From the NCBI GenBank assembly GCA_021234155.1, contig JAJEKV010000020.1:10045172-10109171 (forward strand): a stretch of DNA of 64,000 bases, in the 5' to 3' direction. The notes under the pieces are model-generated. The model searched no databases. It worked only from the letters and a program-made list of their open reading frames with translations, and was not told the DNA's origin. The stretch is from Isoetes taiwanensis (lineage: Eukaryota > Streptophyta > Lycopodiopsida > Isoetales > Isoetaceae). Made by a program: the position numbers and the translations under genes. Below, piece after piece: positions 49,012-60,746 of this stretch (positions within the stretch are counted from its first letter, which is position 1; the number at the start of each line of letters is the position of its first letter).

Positions 49012-52000
49012 TTCATCATCCTCCAGGTACTTGCAATTAAGCTTAAAGTAGGTCCTGGTAGGTCGATGACAATTAGCCACATCATTAGTTAGAAGTTGTG
49101 GATTATGATCGCATTATGCAGCTATCCGTAAGATTTGAGTTTATTTAAAATCCGCTAGCCGAAAGTAGCCGGGTGACAAGTATTAAAGTATCCTCTATCA
49201 TGCCTTGCATAAGCTCCCGCCATTTCTCCCGCCCAACCATTACACTACGAAAGGACCGATCACCATCAATCTCCATAAGCTGACCATCATGTAAAGCGTA
49301 GCCATTGCTCTCGCCAATCCTTGCACCACTTCGTAGCCGCCAACCAATTTCTATCTCTTTCCAACTCGACCATATTGAAGTCGCCAACGAAAGCAACCAT
49401 GCAACATTTTGTCCAAGTTGGAGAACTTTACTCCTCGTGAGTTGCCCACAAAGCACCACACCGACGAGGTCTATTATGAGCATACACATTTATCAAACCC
49501 CATTCTTGGCCCTTATCTTTCCATTTGATTATTATCCACCGCCCAACCTATCCGCTTGAGTAAAAGTGACATCCACAGATGACTTCCATGCAGATAGCAC
49601 ACCACTTTAGATGCATCAGCCAGCCAGACACCAAGACATTATAGTCCCGCCCCAAATACATTAGCTACTTTATGTACATCACCCACGGGCGGATTTATGC
49701 TCTTGGAGGCAACAAAAGGTCAGAGAAAACTTAGATGTAAAGAGACAACCTCGCTCTCTTACTTGGGGAAGAAGCCACCCCCTCACATTCCAAAACAATG
49801 TGTTCATGTGGCTAAAATATTATGCTCCACCTCCATACCAATAGAGCCAGCCTCAACCATGTCCATCTCGCATGGTTCTCAAGGAGGTCAGCCCACCGGC
49901 CCGGAAATTGGCAAGGGGGAGCCTCCTGCTCCACCCTTCCATTGTTTTGTTCAAGACTTGGTGAGGGAGAGCCTCCTCCCCGCTTCTACCCCCATTATTT
50001 TGTTGGGTAATCGGCAAGGGAGAGCCTCCTCTCGCCTCCACCCCTTCCATGCAAATTATCGGAACCGCTCATGACATGTGACACATGTTGACTAGCCTTA
50101 TTGCATGCAGCTCTTTTCCAATTAACATTTGTCCATCCCTCTTGGGCATTTTCATGATGTTGTTGAACACTTTCATGCCGCTCTTGCAATTCCCGGATCT
50201 TTCAGAACTTAGCCCTAGCATCCTCTTCAAAGCGGGAGTATGCACAATCTTACGTGGGATAGTGGTTTTAGCAGCCAGATGAGTAGCAACAATGAGGTCG
50301 CCAGAGTATTGGCGTAAGGGACAACAGAGGGTAATGGAGACTGGTGGCAGGTAGGAGGCACAGAGGAAGAAGGGACCATTGCATGATCTCTTTAGCACCT
50401 AAAATTTGCAAAAAAAGCAAGTTGAGGAAATAAATCAGCAAGCCGAGGGCCATTGAGCACCAAAGCAAAGCATACCGAGAAAAGATAGGGCCACTTTTCA
50501 CAACCACACAATGAAGACCGCCGAATTTAAGGAAGAGAAACACAAATTTTAGCACCATCAACAATAGAATGGGCCGGATGAGTACCCGCACCATTAGCAA
50601 TACTAATAAGAAACTCCGCACCAAGAGATCAGGAGGAAGATTAGGAATAGAAACCAACATGGCATCCTAAGAGCGGTGAGTCATACCAGAGAAAATCCAG
50701 CGCAGTAAGGCTGGTACAAAATATAATCACTCCACATTGGGTCCACACCACGCGCCACCAGGTTGCTCAACAGCCACACAAGATCATCAAAAACGATCAA
50801 AAAGAACTTCTTATCCAAAGATCTTTAAAAGCACGATAAGGTGGCAACCCTAATCTCAAGATGACCAGATCAACCAATAGCCAAGCTTCCTACTATCAAG
50901 AAATGCTCCAAAGATATTGACCAACCACACTAAACGACAACAAGTTACTAATACACTTCTTGTGTAAGTCATGATCAATCTCAACCACATTGTACCCGTG
51001 ACGCTTTGAAGAGTATTCTTACACATTTCAGGCTGATAGAAAACTTCAACAAGGTAATCAAGTTCCAATCAGGTCTCCTTTGCTCGCGAACTCACCCAAA
51101 AGATTACTAAGATCTCTTTTATTATCCCCGAATCATCACATCAATAGTCGTGAAAGCAACACGCCGGCCAGACGAGTTGAAGACAAGTCCTTCTTGATCC
51201 AATCACTAAAAGCGCCCCGCTAGCATTTACCTCGAAGTTGAGGACCTCCAAGGAAGTGGACGGGACTGATCTTTGTTAGAATTGACACTGGCAATTGGAG
51301 CACAGGCACCATCCACGTAAGCATTACCGGCTATTCAAAGCACTTGTACTCTTGATTGCACCAGCTGGGGGTGCCAAAACAGAAAATCAGCATCTTGAAA
51401 GACATTCTCACTATAAGCCAAAGGGTTAACATGCAATGCCAAATTTGCCCCCGCACCGCATGGATACAGGAGGTTTTGCGTGCAGCTTGGAAGTTGGACG
51501 CCATAGAGCCGAAACTGTCAGGGCCGAAAAGGCAATCAGCCGGAACCAAAACCTGCGATGCCACACACCTTGAAAGAGCTCTGAATCAGCTTTCCAACGA
51601 GCCAAAGAACACCGTAATCCGAGGTCCAGAGCTCAAGATATGAGCACAACGAAAGCACCTCCCAAGAGAAACCCTAGGGCGCATCCATCTCTCTCGCGCC
51701 GTGGCCATACTAATGGAGTCGAGAAAAGGAGTTATTATCTCAGATCAAGGCTATAGAAACCGTAAAAGTTACGGGCCAAAGTGAAGGCAGTGGTTGCAGT
51801 GGTTCAAGGACGGTGATAGATGTACCCCGGTTCTTTTGCGGGCTGCAAGAAGAAGGAAACTCCGCCACTTCTATACATTCTTTGGTGCTGCCGATGGTGC
51901 TCTTATCTCCGATCGGTGAATCTTAAGCAAAGATCTTCATCATCACTTTTCTTCATTCTTTGCACGACACCCATTGCCCTTCGAAGGACATGCAATTGGC

Positions 52001-54620
52001 TCAGGTTGACTAAGGGCAAAAAGGATTGTTTTCAAGAGCGAGGTTGCTTTTGAGTCTAATATTGTGAAGGAGGACTTAAAAGCAAATTGTGGCTCTCTTT
52101 GAAAAGGGATAAATGCCCGGTCTTGATGGCTTTCCTATTGAATTCTTTCAGAAGTCTTTGGACTGGTTGGAGGATGACATATATGATGCCTTTTGTGAGT
52201 TTCAGAGATTTAGGAGCCTTGATAAGATTTTGAATACAAAGTTGTATCTCTCTCATTCCAAAGAACAAGGAACCCAAGACTATTTTCGACCGGGTGACCT
52301 ATTACATTGCTTTCCTCCACAGGTACAAGATCTTTGCTAAGGCATTGGCGAAAAGAGTCCGGAGACATCTTGGCCGACGCTATCTCACAACACAATCCGC
52401 TTCCCTCGCCGTTGTATTCTCAACAACGTATCGGCCAGATATGAAGGAATATATTGGGTCCTAAGCATGGTCATAGAGCGTGTATCTTGCTTTGATTTTG
52501 CTAAAGCCTACGATTATAGTGTTGATTGGGGCTTTGGAGAAGTGTCTTCTTGCACTTGGGTTTGGGGAGTCATTCACAAGGAATGTCATGAAGCTCCATA
52601 CATCAGCCGATTCCATTGGGCCCTTTCCTGCATGCAGCCATCGGATATTTTTTGTAGTGGGTAGAGGAATTCGGAAGTGGTTGTCCCTTAGCACCCCTTG
52701 CTTTTCACAATTGTGGCGAAGTCTTGTCCCAGCCTCTTCTCCGGTGGCTACCCAAGATGGCGTTATTCAAGGCCTCCCAATGGACGATGGTTCTCAAGAG
52801 GTATGTAAACCAATATGCCGATGACACTTTTTTTGTTCCTAATTGCCGAAAGGGGTCGAGAATCTACGTAATGCTAAGCTATTATTAGACACATTCTCCT
52901 TAGCATCGGGGAGTTCTTGTAGGTGGCAAAAATGTACGCCTTTGTGGACGTTGGACAGTCCCATCCCTCCCCAGATTTTGACTATCCTTGGAAGATTCTT
53001 TCTCGCATGGCAATACCACAAAGTTGCTTGGTATCCCGCTTGGAATTCATGTCTACGTCGGATGCTTGGGATGAAATCATTAGTGGGTTGCAAAAGCACT
53101 TGTTTTTGGTGGAATACGCCTAAACTTTGTCCATGCCCTAGAGAATCACCGTGGCTAAATGTGTTCTTAGTAATACTCATGTCTACATGGCGTCTCGCTT
53201 TACTAGCTCGCAGTTGTAAGATGGAGGAGATTGTGCGTGTATCGTCGAAATTTTATTTGGGGTGGAAATGAGTTAGGAGCAATTGGTCAAGGTAGCTTGG
53301 GCTTAAAATGCATTAGACCTAAGGCAAATTTGGTGGTCTTGGTATGTTGGATTTTCACCTCCAAAGCAAGGTAATGATATCAAAGTTCATTTGGAGGATT
53401 TTCATTGGTAAGGATGATTCTCCTGGCCTGAGGTTGTTGGTGCAGTCGATTCAGCATTGTCTCCCCATTTCATAAGGCCTCCATTAAGCCCCTCCTTCCT
53501 TGGGCTTTGCTTTATCATATCGTCCAGTATCCTAATGCTTCTCCCTTTCTAAAGGGGTTGCTTGCGGCTTGGGACAACCGGGGTCTTTTTCCATATTAAC
53601 TCTGAGGCATGTCTTCGTTGTCCACTCCATCTTTGGTGGATTCCTTTGCGGTGACACTCCAGAATGTGCCTCTAAGTGTGGTTGTTCATCCAAAGACACA
53701 ACGACGATGGGTAGCAGCTGGTATCAATACTATTGCGGCTTGGTATAAGTCCGATCATCTCATGTCATGGGAAGCATTTAGAACAAAGTTCTTGTTGTAC
53801 GATGGGACAGAGTAACTGAATCATATTGTCGCATTGTTGCCACAGATTCCGGGGTCCACGATTGAGGTAGTCATATGGGGTTGCCATGGGATATCCAGCC
53901 AGGCGGTTTGTGTCTCCTCGTGTATAAATTACTTGTGCATTCTGAAATCCGCCTCCATCTAATAGATGGCATCTTAGTCCCTCGACCACAATGGAAAAGT
54001 GTTTGGATATGGGTATGGGATAGCCGCTTCACCCCAAAGTAGTAGTTTTGTGGTGGCAAGTGATCCATAGATGCCTCGAGTCAGCGTGTTAGTCCATAAA
54101 ATGGATAATCGGATTGAGCTACGCCCTTTATGCCAAAGAAAGGGTTGAGAGTATTGAGCATTGTTTTTCTTTGTGAGAGGCTTCGCGAGCATGGTCTTGG
54201 TTGTTGACCCTTTTTGGCATCGCCTCGATCTAGCCAAAAATTTTGCTTTGCTATCTATCCCGATGTTTGGCCCAAACAACTAAACGAAGCTTTTCATCTC
54301 GCATGTGGTCGGCTTTTATGGTCAATCCTGGAAGAGAAGGAGGTTGTTTATCTTTAAGGGCATAGATACCGCAGATGAGGTTGTTCTTCGCTGGGCTAAG
54401 ATAAAAATTGTTATGGCTTACAATTGTTCTTCTCTTGATCAAGAGAAGAAAGTAATCGATCGGCATACTTACCTTGATTCATTCTTTTGCATATAAAAGG
54501 TGGTTGTGCTTTCCGGTTGGATCGGTTTGTCCACTGGGGTTATAATCCTGTCTTTGCATTTATGTTGCTCGTTTCTAGTTGGTGAATAAAGCTTGACGTC
54601 CTTCAAAAAAAAAAAAAAAA
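49012..54620. mobile_element. LINE C: twin-primed, 5'-inverted L1-type LINE nested in LINE B
   Basis: Flanked by identical 13-bp duplications and ending in AATAAA (54585-54590) and poly(A) (54605-54620). The right part, about 51715-54620, is in plus orientation: linker and RT (KCPGLDGFPIEFFQKSL-like about 52115; QYADDTFFVPNCR about 52810) and a zf-RVT remnant (about 54130-54220). The left part, 49012 to about 51715, is inverted: on the minus strand it runs from a 5' UTR-like start (CCCTAGGGTTTCTC, about 51680) through an ORF1-like stretch (50660-50268, SIPNLPPDLLVRSF) to the endonuclease (GLINVYAHNRPRRC about 49480; GDFNMVE about 49395; SDHNP-like about 49110). This order is what twin priming produces. 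Both halves are frameshifted. Confidence 0.85.
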
Positions 54621-54633
54621 GAACCAAACCCCA
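54621..54633 (+). repeat. Right target-site duplication of LINE C
   Basis: GAACCAAACCCCA directly after the poly(A) run; identical to 48999-49011. LINE B coding sequence resumes from here (AFSWSDHRIDPICCLHDRYY). Confidence 0.9.
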
Positions 54634-57590
54634 AGCCTTTAGTTGGTCTGACCATAGAATAGATCCTATCTGTTGCCTCCATGATAGGTATTACCTAAGT
54701 GAAAATCTGTGGAACAGCAGCAACAGGGTTGAAAATCTTGAAGGTTACACAATCTCTGATCATTATCCCCAGTAAATTATCATATCCGGGGATGACAATG
54801 GCAATAAAAGAAAAGCCTACTTCAAAATGAATACAAGTTTGATGGATAATGATGATTTCATGGTCAAGCTTGAGGAAATCATCAAAGGAAATCCCAAGCC
54901 CATTGGGAACACAGGCTGGATGTACTGGTGGATTGACATGGCCAAACAAATAAAATGTTGGCTCAAAGAATGGGGCAAGAATATTTACAATCAAAATAAA
55001 GCTCATCTTCAGAATTTAAGACAAAGCATTATTACAGCAAGTGATGAGCAAAAAGTGGAGATAAAAAGGCAGATTGAGATGGAGGAAATCAAAATTGCAA
55101 AAGGATGGAAATAAAAGAGTTAAAGGAAGACGAGAGATGCAACTCCAAATACTTCTTCAATAAGGCCAGATTCAGAATCAAGAGGAATCATATTTATGAG
55201 GTCATGGTGGAAGAAAATTTAATTTCTGAAGATAAAGACCTCAAACAAGCTGCAGTTGATCATTTCAAAAAGCTTATGGGCTCCAATATGGATTCTACTC
55301 CCATGGTTATGGAGGAGTTCATTTGTCTAAACAAAAAGGTCAATGATGATCAGAACTCATATCTTACTAAACCTTTTGTGAATGATGAGCTTTTGCAGGT
55401 TGTCAAAAATATGGAAAATGGCAAGACCCCTGGCCCTGATGGCCTTCCAGCAGAATTCTTTAAAAAGACTTGGCCCTTACTTGGAGATAGTATCACCAAA
55501 ATGGTCAACGAGTTCAGGGAGACAAAGATTTTGGATGCAAGAATTAATACCAGTTTTATTGCATTAATTCCTAAGATTGATTCTCCTAACACCTTCTCGG
55601 ATTACAGACCTATTTCTCTTTCTAATGTTATATACAAGATTATTTCAGGAGCTATTGCCTTGAGACTTAAGACCATTTTAGACATCATTATTAGTAGTTC
55701 TCAATCAGCCTATCTCAAAGATAGGTTTATTTTGGACAATGTGGTAACAGCTATTTTGGGACTCCAATGGGCAAAAGATTCTAACCAAGATGTGGCTCTT
55801 CTAAAACTCGACATCACCAAGGCTTTTGATACAGTAAGTTGGAATTTTCTATTTAGATGTTGCAGGGCTCTTGGTTTCAGCAATGAGAGCATTCAAATAT
55901 TTGAAGCCATTCTGCACAACTCAAGATCAGCAGTTCTCATCAATGGTGAGTGCAGTCCATTCTTCACAATCCAAAGAGGCGTAAAACAAGGTTGCCCTCT
56001 CGCCCCATTCCTTTTTTTGATTATTATGGAAGCTCTCCATTGTAGGCTGGAGGTAGCAAAGAATACTAACCTTATTAAAGGTCTAAGGCTCCCTGAAAAT
56101 CCTCAGGCAGATCAAATTCTAAACGGGCATTTTGCAGATGACACCTTTATTTTAATCTCAATGGATGAAAATTCCATTACAAATGCTCAAGTATAACTCT
56201 CCCAGCACTAGTTCAAAAATCCTTGGTATCCCCTTTGCAATCAGAAGCAATGTTTCCGATCTTTGGGGAAATCATTATTGAAAAGTTCTACAAAAAGGTT
56301 GATACTCTGAACTCAAAATATCTTTCTAAAAATGGTAGGGCAATTATTGCTAATTTTATGATTTCTTCTTCTCATGTGTATCAATCATCAGTTATTCTTG
56401 CTCCAAAAAAGATTTCTAACAAGTTGCAGGGTATTATTGGTAGATTCATTGCTTGTGGGCAAAACAGAAGATGCTTGCACCTGGTCTCAATGAAAGAGTG
56501 TTGCAAATCAAAAAGTAATGGAGGATTGGGAATTATTAATATTGAGAAGCAAGGGATGGCCTTGGCTGCTAAATACTTCTACAGGGCCTGCTATAACTCC
56601 ATCAAGCATCCTATCTCCATTCTGATAAGGCACTATATTGGTAAATGCCATCCTTATGGGTGGAGATATCTGAAAATGGAGCTTCCCCACTCGATCTTCT
56701 TCCCCTTTACTGTCCCAAACTCCACTCCAGGTATTATCAAGAAATGGATCAAGGCTTGGGATCAAATCAAGGGGATGTACACTTGGAAAGAAGGATTGTC
56801 CATGGATCAAACTATTTTTTGGAATCCAGCTGTCCTTCTCAATAACCCCAATCTCTGCCTGGCTTGCCACTTTCCTGATCAGGCCAGGCTATGGAAGAGT
56901 AAAGGAATCATCTTCATCAGGGATCTTTTTGATATTAATGGCATTATTCCCTTTGACAATTCTATTTTGGCAGAGGAAGGAAGCAGACCAGAACCCTTTA
57001 TGAGAACATCCTTACTGCCATCAATCATAACCATTGGACAAATGAAGAGAATTCCTGGCTAAATGATGGACAAGATGGTTATACAGTCAGGAGAGCCTAT
57101 AATTATCTCATGAAGGGAGAAAAATTCACTATCCATACAAAATGGGAGGTTCAATCGGATAGATGCATCAAGAATCTGAGGTTTATGTGGAAGAGCCCCA
57201 TCAATCCGAAGATCAAATCATTTATGTGGCAATTATGGCATACTAACTCGAAAAGATACAGGTTATCCATGGCCAATTCAGATATCTGTAAAAGATGCCT
57301 TGGAGCAAAGGAAGATGAAAATCATCTTTTTAGAGGATGCCTTTGGTCCGAGTGTAGAGCTTGCCTCAGGAATCCTGGACTATGATTTAATTCAACTCAG
57401 TGAGAAAGACTTTTTAATGCCAGAGAACCCCAATGATTGGAGAATCTTTGTCCTCCTTTGGAGGATCTGGAAGGGCAGGAATTCCTTCATTTTTAATTGT
57501 GAAATTATTCCACTAGAAGGAATAATTAAACAGTTTCAATTTGATGTTAAGTGGATTCAAGAGATTAATGGTTGATTCTATGATTGCAGG
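54634..57590 (+). pseudogene. LINE B ORF2, remainder (RT and zf-RVT)
   Basis: Continues with TISDHYP and a linker, then the RT segment 55105-56196: GKTPGPDGLPAEFFKK, FIALIPKIDSPNTFSDYRPI, LKLDITKAFDTVSW, GVKQGCPLAPFLFL, and the catalytic box as HFADDTF rather than the usual YADD. Segments 56223-57062 (NGRAIIANFMISSSHVYQSS, GGLGIINIEKQGMALAAKYF) and 57110-57385 follow; the latter is the zf-RVT block with CKRCLGAKEDENHLFRGC. Frame changes occur near 55105, 56200, 57080 and 57330. The phenylalanine in the catalytic box is tolerated in many non-LTR enzymes. Confidence 0.85.
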
Positions 57591-57894
57591 TACTTTATTT
57601 CTGCTGGTGCGCAAACTTAAATGGAGGAAGATGGATCTAAACACGAACAACGAATGGATAAAAATATTCGGGGCAGCCAAAGTGTTGGAGCATATGGAAC
57701 AGTGTCGATGTGGATGCTGTTGTGACCAGAACTACAACATCAGAAGGGAGTTAATCTGCCAGGCAAAAGATAGCAGGGGCCGGTTCAACATGGCTAAGGC
57801 AAAATCATGTATGTGCATCTATTGCACTTTTCATGAGACGACAAAAGGAAAGGCAAGGAAAACCAAGAATTTCAATCTGAAATCTTACCACTGA
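57541..57894 (+). CDS. Cysteine-rich open frame at the 3' end of LINE B
   Basis: A 117-codon frame overlaps the end of ORF2 in another frame. Its second half has the cysteine cluster EQCRCGCCCDQNY and later CMCIYCTFHETTKGKARKTK. It could be the true C-terminus of a frameshifted ORF2 or a chance frame. The CxCxCCC and CxCxxC spacing is not one I recognise as a known zinc finger. Confidence 0.25.
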   Translation: MMLSGFKRLMVDSMIAGTLFLLVRKLKWRKMDLNTNNEWIKIFGAAKVLEHMEQCRCGCCCDQNYNIRRELICQAKDSRGRFNMAKAKSCMCIYCTFHETTKGKARKTKNFNLKSYH

Positions 57895-58492
57895 GTGCTC
57901 TCTCTATTCCGAAGATACAGACTCTTTTTAAAACTAGCAGGTTTCTTATAAGTATTTATCAGTTTCTCTGTATGAACAAGTAAAGGTCGATCCCTGATAT
58001 AAGATCAGGTTCTTTTTGGATCACCTTTCTATTTTAGGGTTCCTTCTCCCTTGAAAAAGGAGTTTTTGTAAAATCTCTTACTTATATATATAGAGGCCTT
58101 CAATTAAAACAAGGTGCTGCGCACGGAGGGTTGCCCTCTGATAGCCCGAGAGTGTGTTTTCATGTTTCTTGTTGTCGCTTTCATGGTTTTTGTTGGGTCA
58201 TTTGATTTGTTGGGGTTATTAATGGTTTAAACAGGGGGTTTTGTTTTGTGCTTATGACTTGAGATCCCTGACATGAGATGTTTATTATTTTTTTGGCCAT
58301 GCTTTACATACCTTGAAGACAATTCCATGAAGAAAAGAGGTTTTAATAATAAATTGAGCTGCAAAATAACTTTTGCTATTGAACTTAATAATCTGCACAA
58401 AGTTTAGGACTCAGGGGAAGCATTCTAGAATCTGTTCGCTTCAAATGCTTCTAATGTATTTGGTTCACAGTTGTCATCTGTTCTGTTGACAG

Positions 58493-58741
58493 GATCATCC
58501 TTACCTTCACAAGCCATCGTTCTTGATACATCCATGCGGTACTTCTGAGCTAATGAAACTAATTTTATCGACATGGCTTGGTTCAAGTGCTTCTAATGAG
58601 GAAGGAGGAAGATTTTGCATGATGGGAATGAATATCGATTGTGTCCATGATGTCAAGGAAGTAATTATGCATCGGTATTTATTTGACAACCTTATAGCAC
58701 TAACAATTCACCAACTCCAGTATCTGCGCAATTCAAGTTAA
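58493..58741 (+). CDS. ATG10: ATG10-like C-terminal exon (autophagy E2 enzyme), apparently orphan
   Basis: After a good acceptor (TTGACAG at 58486-58492), an 82-codon exon runs to TAA. It begins DHPYLHKPSFLIHPCGTSELM. Plant ATG10 proteins have a closely similar block (HPxLxxPxxxLHPCGTxxWM) in which the Cys of HPC is the catalytic residue that carries ATG12 before its transfer to ATG5. The usual Trp after the motif is Leu here, and the downstream part (SWLSVVGQVVGL-like in the family) is not recognisable; instead the exon ends in unrelated sequence. No upstream ATG10 exons were found; a 10.9-kb LINE cluster lies just upstream. It may be a diverged terminal exon, a pseudogene fragment, or one exon of a gene with very long introns. 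Confidence 0.5.
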   Translation, partial: DHPYLHKPSFLIHPCGTSELMKLILSTWLGSSASNEEGGRFCMMGMNIDCVHDVKEVIMHRYLFDNLIALTIHQLQYLRNSS

Positions 58742-58816
58742 CACTCAACTACTTATGCGTGGCAACGCCGTGCGCAATTCGAGTTAACACTCGACTACTT
58801 ATGCGCGGCATCGCCG
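58725..58816. repeat. 46-bp tandem duplication at the end of the ATG10-like exon
   Basis: TGCGCAATTC followed by AGTTAACACTC and ACTACTTATGCG begins at 58725 and again at 58771 with few differences. The stop codon of the exon lies in the first copy. Confidence 0.85.
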
Positions 58817-59368
58817 AGCTTTGCATTGATTTGCCTTAGTCGCTTCAGATACAATAACCAAAGATTTATATTTTCGTTTTTCTTGCATTTAGTTTAACGC
58901 ATTTGCCTGCATTATGTGTAATAACCATAGATTGTTTTCTGGTGCTTGAGGATCACACTAAAATTAAAGTTTGTGAGAGTCGTGCAACCATGAAGTTGAA
59001 TGTAGATACATATACGAGTGCAATGCATTGCTTTTTCAATTACTGCATTATGATCTACAAGCTGCCTTACATCTACGTTCATATTCATATGCATATGTTA
59101 CCGTTACAAGCATATGCATATATGTTACCATTAAGCTAAAAAAATTAGAATGCATCTCATGGATTTTTGAAATGTCATAAAGGAGCATGGACATCTAATT
59201 TTAACCTCTAATAGTACAATTTTGAAACAACAGCAAAATGAAAGAGGAAAAAGTTGGCTAATGCATCAAAGAAATCTGAAAATGCAGGCATCCAAATGGG
59301 TTGATTGATTGGGGTTTAGTTCCTCAAATAATTGCAAAAAAGATTGTAAAAGAAGGAAGAAAAAGAAG
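58817..59368. other. Spacer, no gene recognised
   Basis: Short frames with no motif. A CATATGCATAT-rich stretch lies near 59085-59125. Confidence 0.4.
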
Positions 59369-59555
59369 ATTTTATTGATAACATTTTTTACAAAACATAA
59401 CAGACTGAAAGCTATACAACAAGTTCAGCATACTAAAAGACATGTCGCATAGGCTGCTTCCAACTTGAAGATCTTTGAGTGGACAGACAGGTTTTATTGC
59501 TAATATTTTTTTTGAAAAAATTAGCAGACTCATGCTATACAACAGTTCAGCATAT
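59369..59555. repeat. Diverged direct repeat, about 120-bp period
   Basis: TTTTATTGATAACATTTTTT...CAGACTGAAAGCTATACAAC...GTTCAGCATA (from 59369) is repeated as TTTTATTGCTAATATTTTTT...CAGACTCATGCTATACAAC...GTTCAGCATA (from 59490). It may be a tandemly duplicated 3' end of a short repeat. Confidence 0.7.
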
Positions 59556-60287
59556 CCTCTCTAACCTTCGCTTCAAAAGCTCCATATTTACTGCTTAGCA
59601 TCCTTTTATATTCAACTCTGACTGCAGTTACTATATCAGGGATATCATCTTACATGGTCGTCTTATGAATATATAATCATCTTACATGGTCAAATTTGAA
59701 TGAGCAAGCACCCTGCTTGCCTCCGCCTTTTGCGGGTTTCCCTAGCTTAACTGTGTAAATTCCAACAGTGCATGCCCCTCTGGCAGGTTTTAGATGGTAT
59801 CACTTGATCTTTAAACTCAGAAATCTTAGCTTAACTGTGTAAATATTAAATGGTGCAGGCCCCTTTCGTATGTTTTGCATCAATATAGATGGCATCCACT
59901 TGATCTATAAACTCAGGTGATATAATTACGTCATCTACAGGCTATTACCAACGCCACGAGGGACGCAAGTGGACTTCGCTAAATCTGATCACTTGTGTAG
60001 TTCATTATAAATCACCATATTATGTATCAAGCAAGTTCCAGGAAATAAGGTCTATATTCTGTCACATGGGCATTTTCTTTTATATCTTCTGGAGTTCTTG
60101 ATGTACCTGTTTCACAAGAATAAAGATGGAGGATTCAAGATTGGATCAGAGCTGGCATCATCAAGATGTACTTCATTTTTTATTCAGGCATTAGAGTTCC
60201 CCATTGATGGAACATCTCTTAACGTAGAGAATTTTACAATGTCCATGTAGAGCTCCAAATTAAGAAGCTCCTGCTGTTATCTCTTTC
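59556..60287. other. Spacer, no gene recognised
   Basis: Contains another short repeated phrase, TAGCTTAACTGTGTAAAT, at about 59742 and 59828. No coding exon seen. Confidence 0.4.
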
Positions 60288-60725
60288 TTGGTATACTTGG
60301 ACTACTACACTACCCCCATATCCTTTGAAGATGCTCTGATTTGGGAGATCTTCCTAAACACTGATTCCCATGAAGAGCCTGTAAACTTCCAAGTTTCAGT
60401 AATCACCACTACAATTTCTGTCATCTACATTGATAAAACTCAAACATTGCACGGAAGCAGCTGTTTTTGCTGCAAATTTGAGACAATGGATTCAAACAAT
60501 CAAATTCTTATTGATATGCAACCCAAATCTACTGATCTGGGGCCACTGGTTTGTATGAGAAATGCTGGAGCGGGCATCTATGCAATACCAATACAGATAT
60601 GGAATAATGATGCAACTACAAGGCAACCATTGCAGAGATGGCAAGGGTTCCAAAGATCAAGAATAGGGGTTTCAACAGAATTCTTACTCTGTTCTGAACT
60701 AGAAGGCGGAGGCGGAGGTATGTAA
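60288..60725 (+). CDS. Uncertain 145-codon open frame
   Basis: The plus-strand frame reads EDALIWEIFLNTDSHEEPVN, TLHGSSCFCCKFETMDSNNQ and DLGPLVCMRNAGAGIYAIPI. It is longer than expected by chance in this AT-rich DNA but lacks a recognised domain and a convincing initiator context. It could be an exon or a transposon relic. Confidence 0.2.
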   Translation: MVYLDYYTTPISFEDALIWEIFLNTDSHEEPVNFQVSVITTTISVIYIDKTQTLHGSSCFCCKFETMDSNNQILIDMQPKSTDLGPLVCMRNAGAGIYAIPIQIWNNDATTRQPLQRWQGFQRSRIGVSTEFLLCSELEGGGGGM

Positions 60726-60746
60726 TTACAAAATCTATCTATCTAT

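Larger units (their letters stand above)
47200..58110 (+). mobile_element. LINE B: plant L1-type retrotransposon split by LINE C
   Basis: ORF1 (47306-48445) is followed without spacing by ORF2, which starts at 48446. The element is interrupted at 49011/54621 by LINE C and resumes to the C-terminal zf-RVT block at about 57390. A 3' UTR follows, ending in an AT-rich stretch (TTCAATTAAAAC, about 58110). ORF1 is intact, ORF2 has a stop and several frame changes. The 5' UTR start and the exact 3' end are approximate, and no target-site duplication was found for this element. Confidence 0.8.

Noticed and set aside
49145-51643. Host genes in the 49-51.7 kb region
   Set aside because: Minus-strand motifs (GLINVYAHN, GDFNMVE) show it is the inverted half of LINE C.
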